Origin: Shewanella mangrovisoli | GTDB taxonomy: Bacteria > Pseudomonadota > Gammaproteobacteria > Enterobacterales > Shewanellaceae | Assembly: GCF_019457635.1 (NCBI RefSeq) | Contig: NZ_CP080412.1 | Location: 2,294,001 to 2,358,000, forward strand | DNA: 64,000 bases | Direction: 5' to 3' | Shown: positions 1 through 8,841 of the stretch, in pieces | How positions within the stretch are numbered: position 1 is the first letter of the stretch | Layout: the number at the start of each line of letters is the position of its first letter | The notes under the pieces: generated by a model | The model's database searches: none | What the model saw: the letters and a program-made list of their open reading frames with translations, nothing else | What the model was told of the DNA's origin: nothing | Position numbers and translations under genes: made by a program

Positions 1-1
1 G

Positions 2-163
2 GGGATCCGCCCTGTGGGCAGTGACGTGGGTGACCAACACCGGGTGATGACGCCACCGGAGGCGCTTGCCGCCGGTTCTGATTATTTAGTGATTGGTCGA
101 CCAATCACTAAAGCCGTCGATCCTCTGGCGGCGCTGCAGGCGATTCATCAATCTCTCGCTTGA
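2..163 (+). CDS. pyrF: Orotidine 5'-phosphate decarboxylase, C-terminal end (partial)
   Basis: Only the last 53 codons are in the window; the gene enters from the left edge. The reading frame starting at base 2 carries the family's C-terminal signature: GIRP, then the segment [20 protein letters not shown], then IGRPIT, which is the phosphate-binding end of the (beta/alpha)8 barrel. The enzyme converts OMP to UMP, the last step of pyrimidine synthesis in the cytoplasm. The match to enteric PyrF tails is strong even though the catalytic Lys/Asp residues lie outside the window. Confidence 0.9.
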   Translation, partial: GIRPVGSDVGDQHRVMTPPEALAAGSDYLVIGRPITKAVDPLAALQAIHQSLA

Positions 164-234
164 GAGGCATGATAACAACCATTGCGGCTAAGCACTTATT
201 CGCACGTTAATTTGACCGTTCACGGAGAATGCCC

Positions 235-1062
235 ATGCTGAATACTACGATGTTTAATTATCAAGGTAAGAATGTTGTCGTTGTCGGTGGTACGAGTGGA
301 ATTAACCTCGCGATAGCCAACGCGTTTGCGCAGGCTGGCGCGAATGTGGCGGTGGCGAGTCGCAGTCAAGACAAGATTGATGCCGCCGTTTTGCAACTAA
401 AACAGTCAAATCCAGATGGGATCCACCTCGGGGTGAGTTTTGATGTCAGGGATTTGGCTGCGGTTGAGCAGGGCTTTGAAGCCATCGCCTCCGAATTTGG
501 CTTTATCGATGTGTTGGTCAGTGGCGCGGCAGGCAACTTTCCGGCGACTGCGGCAAAACTCTCTGCTAATGGCTTTAAGGCCGTGATGGATATTGACTTG
601 TTGGGCAGTTTTCAAGTGCTAAAGACGGCTTATCCTTTACTGCGTTGCCCCCAAGGGAATATTATTCAAATCTCGGCGCCGCAGGCATCGATAGCCATGC
701 CAATGCAAGCCCATGTGTGCGCCGCCAAAGCGGGCGTAGACATGCTCACTCGGACACTGGCGATAGAATGGGGCTGCGAAGGGATCCGCATAAACTCCAT
801 TATTCCTGGACCAATCGCGGACACTGAAGGATTTAACCGTTTAGCACCGAGCGCTGCGCTGCAACAGCAAGTTGCACAGTCTGTACCGTTAAAACGCAAT
901 GGTGAAGGGCAAGATATTGCTAATGCCGCGATGTTTTTAGGATCAGAATATGCCTCGTACATCACAGGGGTTGTGTTACCCGTCGATGGTGGCTGGTCAC
1001 TTGGCGGTGCGAGCATTGCAATGACGGCATTAGGCGAGTTGGCGACTAAAGCTCAGCAGTGA
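235..1062 (+). CDS. SDR oxidoreductase, 2,4-dienoyl-CoA reductase-like
   Basis: A 275-residue classical short-chain dehydrogenase. A Gly-rich nucleotide-binding turn (GGTSGIN) is near residue 18, and DVRDL follows the third strand. The usual YxxxK active site is absent: the stretch around the catalytic Lys reads QAHVCAAKAGVDML, with Val where Tyr normally stands, followed by EWG and PGPIADTEG. From family knowledge this arrangement is typical of peroxisomal-type 2,4-dienoyl-CoA reductases (DECR2), which reduce dienoyl-CoA during unsaturated fatty acid oxidation. An acyl-CoA dehydrogenase gene two positions downstream fits that role. The ATG at 235 was chosen over 229 because GGAG at 224-227 is then seven bases away. 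The substrate is inferred; another enoyl/dienoyl-CoA SDR is possible. Confidence 0.8.
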   Translation: MLNTTMFNYQGKNVVVVGGTSGINLAIANAFAQAGANVAVASRSQDKIDAAVLQLKQSNPDGIHLGVSFDVRDLAAVEQGFEAIASEFGFIDVLVSGAAGNFPATAAKLSANGFKAVMDIDLLGSFQVLKTAYPLLRCPQGNIIQISAPQASIAMPMQAHVCAAKAGVDMLTRTLAIEWGCEGIRINSIIPGPIADTEGFNRLAPSAALQQQVAQSVPLKRNGEGQDIANAAMFLGSEYASYITGVVLPVDGGWSLGGASIAMTALGELATKAQQ

Positions 1063-1121
1063 TAACTCATTGCTAAAACGTTGTAACTTATTTATTTGAT
1101 AGAGAAATCGGGTGAAAATCC

Positions 1122-1664
1122 ATGGCGAATGCATTACAAGAGCAGCTGCTTAAGGCTGGCCTTGCCAGTAAACAAAAAGTGCGTGATGTGAAGACGCAAA
1201 AACGTCGCGACAAAAAGGCGCGGGTGGATGATGGTTCGAGCGCATTGAAGAGTGACATTGCCGAGCAAAAACGACTCCAAGCTGAAAAAGATAAGGCATT
1301 GAACGAGCAGCGTTTTGCCGAAGCGACGGCCCGTGGGCAAGTGCGTGGCTTAGTGAGTGAATTCACTCAATTTGCGATTAAGATCCCAAGCCATGCCGAG
1401 GTAAAATTTAACTATACCCTCGACAATAAAATCTATTCAGTCTATATCGATGAGAAGATCCAATCAGAACTGCTTAAAGGCCTGTTAGGGATTGTTCGAT
1501 ATGAAGATAAGAGCTACCTAGTCCCCCATAAATTGGCCGAGCGCGTCAATCTATTGGTGCCACAATGGTGCGGTTACTTGTGGAAACAAGATGAAAGGAA
1601 AGCGGTTGAGGTCGAAGATGATCCCTATGCCGATTATGCGATCCCAGACGATTTAATGTGGTAA
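1122..1664 (+). CDS. DUF2058 family protein (YaiL-like)
   Basis: A 180-residue soluble protein. The first ~90 residues are highly charged (many Lys, Arg, Glu, Gln) and predicted coiled-coil, beginning MANALQEQLLKAGLASKQKV. The C-terminal half is a compact domain containing a YTLDNKIYSVYID segment and ending in acidic residues with DDLMW. This matches the DUF2058/YaiL family, which has been annotated as a nucleoprotein or polynucleotide enzyme regulator without firm biochemical evidence. It is transcribed alone and followed by a strong terminator. Function unknown. Confidence 0.8.
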   Translation: MANALQEQLLKAGLASKQKVRDVKTQKRRDKKARVDDGSSALKSDIAEQKRLQAEKDKALNEQRFAEATARGQVRGLVSEFTQFAIKIPSHAEVKFNYTLDNKIYSVYIDEKIQSELLKGLLGIVRYEDKSYLVPHKLAERVNLLVPQWCGYLWKQDERKAVEVEDDPYADYAIPDDLMW

Positions 1665-1719
1665 TCAATGCGTTAATCGTGAGCTAAGCCGACGACGCAT
1701 TGCTTATCTCTGGCTACAC

Positions 1720-1751
1720 TAAAACCCTTAAGGCAACTTAAGGGTTTTTTA
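1720..1751 (+). terminator. Rho-independent terminator after the DUF2058 gene
   Basis: The arms AAACCCTTAAG and CTTAAGGGTTT flank a GCAA loop and run directly into a T tract. The stem is perfect. It separates the DUF2058 gene from the acyl-CoA dehydrogenase gene. Confidence 0.85.
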
Positions 1752-1840
1752 TTGCCCGTATTTCACATTAACGGTTTTGCTGGTTCTGAGTTGCAAAGTG
1801 AATTTGTAATGAGATTGTTTTCTGTATTGAACTGGTATAA

Positions 1841-1860
1841 ATTAAAACAACTGTTTAAAT
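1841..1860. promoter_or_regulatory. Near-palindrome upstream of the acyl-CoA dehydrogenase, possible PsrA/fatty-acid regulator operator
   Basis: The 20-mer ATTAAAACAACTGTTTAAAT is nearly its own reverse complement and ends 21 bases before the start codon. In gammaproteobacteria other than enterics, fatty acid degradation genes are often controlled by the TetR-type regulator PsrA, whose sites have an AAAC...GTTT core. The sequence fits that core; assignment to PsrA is inference. Confidence 0.45.
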
Positions 1861-1881
1861 CCTACGTTTAAGAGTCTACCC

Positions 1882-3639
1882 ATGAATCCTTACCAAGCTC
1901 CGTTAGCGGATATGCGTTTCTTATTGGAACAGGTTTTTGATGCACCAAATACTTGGGCACAACTCCCTGATATTGCTGAAATGGTCGATATGGATACGGC
2001 CAGCGCGATTCTCGAAGAAGCCGCGAAAATCAGTGCTGAATTAATCCATCCGCTTAACCGTGCTGGCGATGAGCAAGGCGTTCTTCATCAGGATAATCGA
2101 GTGATTACCCCTGATGGTTATAAAGCTGTTTACGATCAATATTCCCAAGGCGGCTGGGTAGGCCTGTGTGGTGAACCCGAGTTTGGCGGTATGGGCATGC
2201 CGAAAATGCTGGGGGTGTTAGTCGATGAAATGGCTTACAGCGCCTGTAATGCATTCACTCTGTATGGTTCACTTACGGCGGGGGCGGCATTATGTATTAA
2301 TGCCCACGGCAGTGAAGAGATTAAAGAAACCTATTTGCCAAAACTTTACAGCGGTGAATGGGCTGGGGCCATGGATATGACTGAACCTCAGGCAGGCTCA
2401 GATCTACGCAATATCCGCACCCGTGCGATCCCACAGGATGATGGCAGTTATGCCATTAGCGGCAGCAAAATCTTTATCACGGGTGGCGATCATGATTTGA
2501 CCGAGAACGTCATTCACTTAGTGTTGGCAAAGCTTCCTGAAAGCAAAGGTATTTCACTGTTCCTCGTGCCTAAAACCACGGTCAATGCCGATGGTAGTTT
2601 AGGCCAGGCTAACGGCGTGAGCGTGGGTTCCATCGAACATAAAATGGGGCTTAAGGGCTCGGCTACCTGTGTGATGAACTTTGATGAGGCAAAAGGTTAC
2701 CTAATTGGTGAGCCAAATCGAGGTTTAGTGTGTATGTTCACTATGATGAACTACGAGCGCTTAGCCATCGGTATTCAAGGGCTTGGCAGTGCGCAGGCCG
2801 CTTATCAAATGGCCGCCGATTATGCTAAAGAGCGCAACCAAGGCGTTGCCGCTGGCGGCTCGCCCACGGGTAGCGACTCCGATCCTATTATTGTTCATGG
2901 CGACGTGCGTCGTATGCTGCTGACCATACGTGCGATGACGGAAGCGGGGCGCGCACTCTCGGTATTTACCGGTAAACAACTCGATTTAGCAAAATATGCC
3001 GAGGGTGAGGTTAAAGCTAAGGCTGCTCGTTATGTGGGCTTGTTAACTCCCGTGGCAAAAGCGTTTTTTACCGACCGCGGTTTAGATGCCACTATCATGG
3101 CGCAGCAAGTGTTTGGTGGTCATGGCTATATTCGTGAAACTGGTATTGAGCAGTTAGTGCGTGATACCCGTATTGCCCAGATTTACGAAGGCACTAACGG
3201 TATTCAGGCTATCGACTTCCTCGGCCGAAAAGTCACTGGCGATAACTTGGCAACGCTCAAGGAGTTTGTGGCCGAGTTAAAGGCGCAAATGCGTGAGTTT
3301 ACTCAGGTCGATGCGGTGAAAGTGTCCGCTGTTTGTGCCCGTTTGGATGCCTTAGTCAATGTAGCCGAAACCATCAATGAGCAAAAGCTGACTCAACCAG
3401 CACTCATTAACGCCAGTGCGGTCGACTTTTTAGATGCCTTTGGTTTCACTCTCTATGGGTTCTATTGGTTAGCCATGTTAGATAAAGCGGTGGGCGCTGA
3501 AGATAAGCAGTTTGCCGAGCAAAAATCCTACCTTGCCAAATTCTATTTCGACAAATTGCTGCCTAAGGCTGACTATCACTTAGCGCAAGTGCGTGCGGGG
3601 GATACCAGCACTATGGCGATGCCTGCAGAGCTGTTCTAA
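1882..3639 (+). CDS. Acyl-CoA dehydrogenase (DmdC-like, long C-terminal form)
   Basis: A 585-residue FAD-dependent acyl-CoA dehydrogenase, longer than the classical ~380-residue type because of an extra C-terminal helical domain (about 470-585). The N-terminal domain has MDMTEPQAGSDL and the middle domain ISGSKIFITGG. The catalytic region includes QVFGGHGYIRETGIEQLVRD and YEGTNGIQAIDFLGRK, where the Glu of YEGTNG is the expected base. It probably oxidises acyl-CoA to trans-2-enoyl-CoA in the cytoplasm. The nearest described family is the FadE-related/DmdC group (3-methylthiopropanoyl-CoA dehydrogenase in marine bacteria); substrate is not decidable from sequence. A palindromic putative operator lies just upstream and a terminator just downstream, so it is monocistronic. 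Confidence 0.9.
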   Translation: MNPYQAPLADMRFLLEQVFDAPNTWAQLPDIAEMVDMDTASAILEEAAKISAELIHPLNRAGDEQGVLHQDNRVITPDGYKAVYDQYSQGGWVGLCGEPEFGGMGMPKMLGVLVDEMAYSACNAFTLYGSLTAGAALCINAHGSEEIKETYLPKLYSGEWAGAMDMTEPQAGSDLRNIRTRAIPQDDGSYAISGSKIFITGGDHDLTENVIHLVLAKLPESKGISLFLVPKTTVNADGSLGQANGVSVGSIEHKMGLKGSATCVMNFDEAKGYLIGEPNRGLVCMFTMMNYERLAIGIQGLGSAQAAYQMAADYAKERNQGVAAGGSPTGSDSDPIIVHGDVRRMLLTIRAMTEAGRALSVFTGKQLDLAKYAEGEVKAKAARYVGLLTPVAKAFFTDRGLDATIMAQQVFGGHGYIRETGIEQLVRDTRIAQIYEGTNGIQAIDFLGRKVTGDNLATLKEFVAELKAQMREFTQVDAVKVSAVCARLDALVNVAETINEQKLTQPALINASAVDFLDAFGFTLYGFYWLAMLDKAVGAEDKQFAEQKSYLAKFYFDKLLPKADYHLAQVRAGDTSTMAMPAELF

Positions 3640-3677
3640 CCCAAGCTTAATCGCGTTAAACGTTCGAATTAATCGAA

Positions 3678-3712
3678 TAAAAAAGCACTGATATTCAGTG
3701 CTTTTTCTTTTT
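3678..3712. terminator. Hairpin terminator after the acyl-CoA dehydrogenase gene
   Basis: AAAAGCACTGA and TCAGTGCTTTT flank a TAT loop, with an A tract before and a T tract after. It can stop transcription from both sides, serving the convergent acyl-CoA dehydrogenase and dacB genes. Confidence 0.85.
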
Positions 3713-3747
3713 AATACTTTGCATATTGCTATACGTGCTATTGGGAG

Positions 3748-5316
3748 TTAATCACTTAACTTAACGGTGTTGAGCTCTGTGGTAGTAGTTTGGCTAGTCT
3801 GAGTTTGAGTTTCGACAGCGCTCATTAGCCGAGTTAAAAAGTCGGCGCTAAAGGCAGGCTTACGTTGCTTTTTGGTCTCAGGACTAATGCCATTCTCGAG
3901 CACCACAAAGAGAATATCCCGCTGCTGCGCTAAACGCATAAAACCTGCTAAATTGGCGACGCCTTGCATCGAGCCGGTCTTGGCAAACACCAGATGTTTT
4001 AAGGGCGGTTTAGTGTATCCCAATCGATATTGCAGTGTGCCGCTGACACCGGCCTCGGGCAAACTATCAATGAGGCTGTGAAAGCGTGCATCTTGGTAAA
4101 TGAGTGCTAGGACATCGGCTAATTGCTTTGCGCTCAACAGGTTATAGCGAGAAAGCCCTGAACCATCGACAATATTGGCGTTGGTTAAATCAATCCCGAG
4201 TTCAGTCAGAATATGGCGCATCGCCGCTGCACCATGGGTAAAGCTGCCTTGGGTTTTGTAATAACTTTGCCCCACGCGCTTAAACAAACTGTCGGCAATC
4301 AGGTTATCCGACTTCAGCAGCATGATTTTGAGCAGCTCAGGCAAGGGCGCGCTGCTATGGCTGGCAATGAGTTTTGCCTTGGCAGGGATGGCGTTGCCTA
4401 TCTTCACTTTACCAGAGAGCGACATTTCACCCTTGAGCGTCGCCGTTAGGGTGTCCATGGCAAATTTTTCGGGATCGCTAATGGCAATCGCCAGTGGTAT
4501 CGCTTCACTGCCGGGATAGCAGCCCCGTAGATGATACTGATTCTGGCCAAGGCGCACTAAATCGAGTTGGCAAAAATCATGGCCTGCTTTGGGGGAGAAT
4601 ATGGCGTCGCTACTCACTTTCACCCCAAAACTCGATGCCCTTAATTTGACCTCAGAAGCATGTTTGGCTGAGCTTGGAGCAAACTGCCCGTACACGCAGT
4701 TTTGGTTGATGATATAACTCGACACCGGCGCGGCAAAGCAAATCCCAAGGTCATCCCACACCCAGCCAGGTGCTTGTAATTGCTCTTGTTTATCCCCGAT
4801 AAGATAGAGATGTCCCTCAATGCTTGTTATGCCTTGCTTTTGTAGATGGGCAAACAAGGCCTTAAGGTCGTCCTGAGTTAGCGTCGGATCGCCGCTAAAA
4901 CGCAGATAAACACTGCCCGCAATATGACCTTGGCGAATAGGCGCATCACTCCACAGCTCAGTGACATAGCGAAAATCTGGGCCAAGGGTGGCCATAGCGG
5001 TAACGGCGGTCAGCACTTTTTGTGTGCTGGCGGGGATAAATAAGGTATCGGCTTGCTGGCTGTATAACAGGGTATTGGTACTTAAATCACGGGCCAACAA
5101 AGCCACTTGCGAATGACGCGGAGCAATATCGGCGATTTGCTTGGCCAATATCGACTCATCTATCGGATGAATTGCCGCATGGGCTTGGGTTGACAGCAGC
5201 ATGCTTACCAAGCTACCTAAGAGTAACCCTTTAATCTTGGGGCGAGTGAATGATGCCTGTAACTTATCCTTGTTTACCGAGTGCGTCATAGGTGTCCTGA
5301 ATATCATTTTTACCAT
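3748..5316 (-). CDS. dacB: Serine-type D-Ala-D-Ala carboxypeptidase/endopeptidase PBP4
   Basis: 522 residues, the size of class C type-4 low-molecular-weight penicillin-binding proteins (S13 family). A signal peptide precedes residue ~47 (hydrophobic GLLLGSLVSMLL, then AHA). The three penicillin-binding motifs are visible: STQK (Ser97-Lys100), SDN in the segment LLKSDNLIADS, and KTG in FAKTGSMQGV. The enzyme trims or cleaves peptidoglycan cross-links in the periplasm. Its start codon overlaps the stop of the preceding 62-codon gene (TAATG), suggesting translational coupling. A second ATG 27 bases downstream (5289) has a better Shine-Dalgarno (AGGA) and still leaves the signal peptide intact, so the true start may be there. 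Confidence 0.92.
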   Translation of the reverse strand: MVKMIFRTPMTHSVNKDKLQASFTRPKIKGLLLGSLVSMLLSTQAHAAIHPIDESILAKQIADIAPRHSQVALLARDLSTNTLLYSQQADTLFIPASTQKVLTAVTAMATLGPDFRYVTELWSDAPIRQGHIAGSVYLRFSGDPTLTQDDLKALFAHLQKQGITSIEGHLYLIGDKQEQLQAPGWVWDDLGICFAAPVSSYIINQNCVYGQFAPSSAKHASEVKLRASSFGVKVSSDAIFSPKAGHDFCQLDLVRLGQNQYHLRGCYPGSEAIPLAIAISDPEKFAMDTLTATLKGEMSLSGKVKIGNAIPAKAKLIASHSSAPLPELLKIMLLKSDNLIADSLFKRVGQSYYKTQGSFTHGAAAMRHILTELGIDLTNANIVDGSGLSRYNLLSAKQLADVLALIYQDARFHSLIDSLPEAGVSGTLQYRLGYTKPPLKHLVFAKTGSMQGVANLAGFMRLAQQRDILFVVLENGISPETKKQRKPAFSADFLTRLMSAVETQTQTSQTTTTELNTVKLSD

Positions 5317-5504
5317 TAGCGGTCATTGCTGCCATCGTCTTTTTCCATTAGACGATACAGCCTTAGGGTGACAAATAAAACCAAACCAATAAAAAGCGGC
5401 AAAATGAGTAAGCCGAGCTGCGCTTTAAAATGAAAAATGCCCCAAGCTAAGGCTAAGGTGAGGGCGAGGGTCAGTAGGATTTTTTTGTTCATGGTGTTAG
5501 GCAA
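5316..5504 (-). CDS. Small inner-membrane protein coupled to dacB
   Basis: 62 residues with two hydrophobic stretches (about 8-25 and 29-49), a positively charged start (MPNTMNKK) and an acidic/basic tail ending DDGSNDR. It has no recognisable family motif. The stop codon overlaps the dacB start by one base, so the pair is very likely co-transcribed and co-translated. The role is unknown; it could assist export or membrane association of PBP4, but that is only inferred from position. Confidence 0.65.
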   Translation of the reverse strand: MPNTMNKKILLTLALTLALAWGIFHFKAQLGLLILPLFIGLVLFVTLRLYRLMEKDDGSNDR

Positions 5505-5883
5505 TTGGGACTTAAGATGTTTTAGTTTACGCTAAAACAACGATGACAGGCACGCTTGCCTAAGGTAGAAGCCCTGTTTTGTGACTCACACACCATTTTG
5601 TTTATGACCTGATTAGTGTTGGTTAATCATCATGGACAATAGATTCAGGGAAAAACAGTAAAAGCATTTAGTTAGCCGAAAATACAGGCATAGAAGCCTG
5701 CCATTTGCGGACTAAATTGCTGCATTTTAGTTCCATTGATGTGGAATGCGTCGTTTCAGGTCAAATTACCAGCAAAATAGGCGCTATCCCGCGTGCTTTT
5801 CGCCGAAAAGTCTTGCCGAGTTGCAGTGAAGTCGGTAATTTCTACCCCTTACGATTTTAGGATCTCAGGTAACCACTAAAACC
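5505..5883. other. 379-base divergent intergenic region
   Basis: This separates the leftward dacB pair from the rightward DUF1904-pssA pair and must hold promoters for both. A 6-bp inverted repeat (TGATTA ... TAATCA, 5610-5629) is visible, but I see no convincing operator, RNA gene or ORF with a ribosome binding site. Confidence 0.4.
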
Positions 5884-6216
5884 ATGCCTCATATTAGTAT
5901 GCGCGGCTTGCCACAGGCAGTTGTTGCAGAGCTTAGCCAAACATTACTGCAGTCTTTGGCGGCTATATGTAAAGGTAATGCAGAGAGTTTTACATTAGAT
6001 TGGATCCCAAGCATCAGCTACCGTAATGGCAGAATTGATCAACGCTTTGTCCAAATCGAATTGCTTTGGTTTCCGGTCGACCCTGATATCCATCTTAAAG
6101 TAGAACAAACGATCAGGCTGGCAGTGACAGAAGCCTATCCAGAATTAACCCAAATTGCTGTGATGTTTTTGTCACTGACCCCAAGCGCTTCCTATCGGGG
6201 TGGTCAGCATGTTTAA
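5884..6216 (+). CDS. DUF1904 family protein (tautomerase-like fold)
   Basis: 110 residues beginning MPHISMRGLPQAVV, with the invariant early Pro typical of the tautomerase/MIF-like superfamily and of DUF1904. The remaining features (LDWIPSISYRNGR, QIELLWFPVD, VMFLSLTPSASYRGGQH) match DUF1904 proteins found beside pssA in Shewanella-type genomes. The gene ends 11 bases before the pssA start, so the two form an operon. No biochemical function is established for the family. Confidence 0.75.
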   Translation: MPHISMRGLPQAVVAELSQTLLQSLAAICKGNAESFTLDWIPSISYRNGRIDQRFVQIELLWFPVDPDIHLKVEQTIRLAVTEAYPELTQIAVMFLSLTPSASYRGGQHV

Positions 6217-6227
6217 AGGAGGATGCC

Positions 6228-7541
6228 TTGCTAGATAAGCTTGGTGGAATAGCCGTTCAACCCGAGGCTTTAACGTGGTTGCTTACGCCATGCCGATTTA
6301 AGGCAGAATTGCTTAGCCGTATCGAAAATGCCAAGGACAGCATTTATATCGCCGCACTCTATCTTGAAGACGATGAGGCGGGGCGCGAAATTTTACAGGC
6401 CTTGATGACGGCTAAGGCGAATAACCCCGCGTTAGATGTCAAGATTTTGGTCGATTTTCACCGCGCCAGACGCGGCTTGATTGGTCACAAGGGCGACAGC
6501 GGTAACTATCTGATGTACCGTAAGGTTATGGCTGAGGCAGAGCATCCTATCGACATTATGGGCGTGCCGGTCAAATCCCGCGAGTTTATGGGCGTACTGC
6601 ACCTTAAGGGCTTTGTGATCGATGACGCCGTGATTTACAGCGGTGCCAGCCTGAATAACATTTATCTGCAGCAAAACGATAAATACCGTTTCGACCGTTA
6701 CCATGTGATTGAGTCGGCCGAGTTAGCACGTAGTATGCGCACTATGATCCAGCGCTATATTATTGCCGATCCAGCCGTTGCCTCGCTTACTCAAGATGCG
6801 CAGCAAGAAGTTTTGCCACCCAAAACCGATGTGCGCAGCTTCAAACTTAGGTTATCGCAGGCTCAGTACGAGTTTAACGCCACCCGCAGTGGTAACCGTG
6901 TCACCCCTTTACTGGGATTAGGCCGCAAACATAACCTGCTGAATAAAGCCGTGATTGCCATGGTGGAAGAGTCAAAAGACAGGTTATTTATTTGCACGCC
7001 TTATTTTAATCCACCCTATATTTTGGTGCGTGCCTTGGCAAAGCACCTGCGTAAAGGCAAGCGAATCGACATAGTGGTTGGGGATAAAACGGCGAATGAC
7101 TTTTACATTCCGCCCGAGCAGGATTTCTCTACCATTGGTGCCTTGCCGTATCTCTATGAGCAATCGCTGCGTAAATTTGCTAAGCGTCAGCAATGGGCAA
7201 TCGATAATGGGCAGCTTAATATTCACCTGTGGAAACACGGCATCAATAGCTATCACCTCAAGGGGATCAGCGCCGATGGCCGTAAGCATTTGATCACGGG
7301 CTCAAACTTAAACCCAAGAGCATGGGCGCTGGATTTAGAGAATGGTTTACTGATTCACGACGAAAGCGGTAGCTGGAAGGCACAATTCGAGGCCGAGCAA
7401 AGCCATATCCTCGAACACACGCAAAGACTTTATCACTACAGTCAAGTGGATACCTTGCAAAGCTATCCCGCGCCAGTGAAGAAGATTATGACTCGCATTA
7501 GAAGATTAAAGGCAGATTTCCTGCTCAGACGCATTCTCTAA
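6228..7541 (+). CDS. pssA: CDP-diacylglycerol--serine O-phosphatidyltransferase (type I)
   Basis: 437 residues, close to the 451 of E. coli PssA and alignable along its length. It is a phospholipase-D superfamily enzyme with two HKD-type motifs: HLKGFVIDDAVIYSGASLN in the first half and HLKGISADGRKH followed by ITGSNLNPRAW in the second. It makes phosphatidylserine, the precursor of phosphatidylethanolamine, at the inner face of the membrane. Translation starts at TTG (6228) behind a strong AAAGGAGG at 6215-6222. The overlapping ATG at 6223 is in another frame and stops after three codons, so TTG is the only sensible start. Confidence 0.95.
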   Translation: MLDKLGGIAVQPEALTWLLTPCRFKAELLSRIENAKDSIYIAALYLEDDEAGREILQALMTAKANNPALDVKILVDFHRARRGLIGHKGDSGNYLMYRKVMAEAEHPIDIMGVPVKSREFMGVLHLKGFVIDDAVIYSGASLNNIYLQQNDKYRFDRYHVIESAELARSMRTMIQRYIIADPAVASLTQDAQQEVLPPKTDVRSFKLRLSQAQYEFNATRSGNRVTPLLGLGRKHNLLNKAVIAMVEESKDRLFICTPYFNPPYILVRALAKHLRKGKRIDIVVGDKTANDFYIPPEQDFSTIGALPYLYEQSLRKFAKRQQWAIDNGQLNIHLWKHGINSYHLKGISADGRKHLITGSNLNPRAWALDLENGLLIHDESGSWKAQFEAEQSHILEHTQRLYHYSQVDTLQSYPAPVKKIMTRIRRLKADFLLRRIL

Positions 7542-7550
7542 TCTAAGCAA

Positions 7551-7580
7551 TAAAAAAGCCCACGAATGTGGGCTTTTTTA
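7551..7580. terminator. Bidirectional terminator between pssA and emrD
   Basis: An A tract, then AAGCCCAC and GTGGGCTT around a GAAT loop, then a T tract. It is placed between two convergent genes and works on either strand. Confidence 0.9.
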
Positions 7581-7596
7581 TTGGGTGTTTTGCCAA

Positions 7597-8841
7597 CTAT
7601 GGATTTTGTGGCAACAGGGTGTGGTGGGTATCGTTTTGGTCTTTTGCATAATGCAAGGCGACAATCACTAACAGCACCATCAGGGCGCTCAGCAAACCAA
7701 TACTTAACTGGCCGCCCATTGGCACGAGCGACATAGTTAAGGCGGCAAGCCCCGCACCGAAGTTTTGTAAGCCTCCGAGTAGGGCACCCGCAATACCTGC
7801 CTGGCGTGGGAATGGCTCTAGCGCCGCCGAGGTTAATGTCGGAAATAACATGCCAGCGCCACTGAAAAACAAAATTGAGCCTATCAATAAACTCCAACCC
7901 ACGACCAGCTGGAAAATACCGGGGATCAACATAAACAAGGCGCCTGCGCCCAAAAGTGCAACGCCTTGCAACACCGTACGCTGGGCCTGTTTTTGTCTAC
8001 CCGCAATCAGGGCGCCGAGTAAATATCCAGGGATGGGCGCGACAAAATAACAGCTCACCATAAACGGTGAGAGTTGCAAATATTGGCCATAGAGTACGCC
8101 TGCAATGGCTTCGAAGGCCGCAATGCCAGCAAATGTCGCGATAAGGGAAAGCAAATAGGCCCTAAAACTGCGGTGGCGCAGTACATGACGATAGGATGCC
8201 AAAATGGGTTGTTGCTCTCGCTTATCCTTGGGTAAGGATTCTCTAAAGCCAAAGCAGAGCAGTAGCCAAACCAAGGCGCCAAATCCAAACAGCACCCAAT
8301 AAACGGCCTGCCACCCCCAGTAAGCGGAGGCAAAGCTGCCTAAGAAGGGGGCAACCAAGGGCAAGAACACCACGGCCATGGACACATAACTGTTAAATCT
8401 AACTAAGTTATCGCCGAAGTAATGGTCCCTTGGAATACTGCGGCACAGGGCGCCCGCACTCGCGGTACCTAGCCCCTGTAGCAGGCTTGCGAAAATCAAT
8501 TGGCTAAAACTTGTGGCATTTGCCGCCATCAACGCACCAAGGATAAAAATCCCAATGCCGATGAGCAGCGGCATTTTACGCCCAACGCGGTCGGACAATG
8601 GGCCATAGATAAACTGACATAGGCCGTAGGCGAGCAGATAGCTGGCCATAACCGCCTGCAATTTACTGGCATCCACAGCTAAGCCTTGGGCGATAAGGGG
8701 GAGTGCGGGGACAAAAATAGTTTGTGCCATCTGCCCACAGGCCACCATAAATACCAGCATAAAGAGTAACTGAGTGGCGCTGCCTGCGGCGGGTGTCGGC
8801 GCTTTTTGTGAGATTAAAGACGGTATGTCGTCTGACATCAT
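7597..8841 (-). CDS. emrD: MFS multidrug transporter EmrD
   Basis: 414 residues, 12 predicted transmembrane segments, Bcr/CflA-type drug:proton antiporter. It aligns with E. coli EmrD across its length: GQMAQTIFVPALP in TM1, YGPLSDRVGRK in loop 2-3, then GIAAFEAIAGVLYGQ, FFSGAGMLFPTLTSAALEPFP and ALLGGLQNFGAG. It would export hydrophobic drugs and detergents across the inner membrane. Start is the ATG ATG pair at 8841/8838 behind GGAAT. A palindrome 140-157 bp upstream (8981-8998) may be its operator. Confidence 0.9.
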   Translation of the reverse strand: MMSDDIPSLISQKAPTPAAGSATQLLFMLVFMVACGQMAQTIFVPALPLIAQGLAVDASKLQAVMASYLLAYGLCQFIYGPLSDRVGRKMPLLIGIGIFILGALMAANATSFSQLIFASLLQGLGTASAGALCRSIPRDHYFGDNLVRFNSYVSMAVVFLPLVAPFLGSFASAYWGWQAVYWVLFGFGALVWLLLCFGFRESLPKDKREQQPILASYRHVLRHRSFRAYLLSLIATFAGIAAFEAIAGVLYGQYLQLSPFMVSCYFVAPIPGYLLGALIAGRQKQAQRTVLQGVALLGAGALFMLIPGIFQLVVGWSLLIGSILFFSGAGMLFPTLTSAALEPFPRQAGIAGALLGGLQNFGAGLAALTMSLVPMGGQLSIGLLSALMVLLVIVALHYAKDQNDTHHTLLPQNP

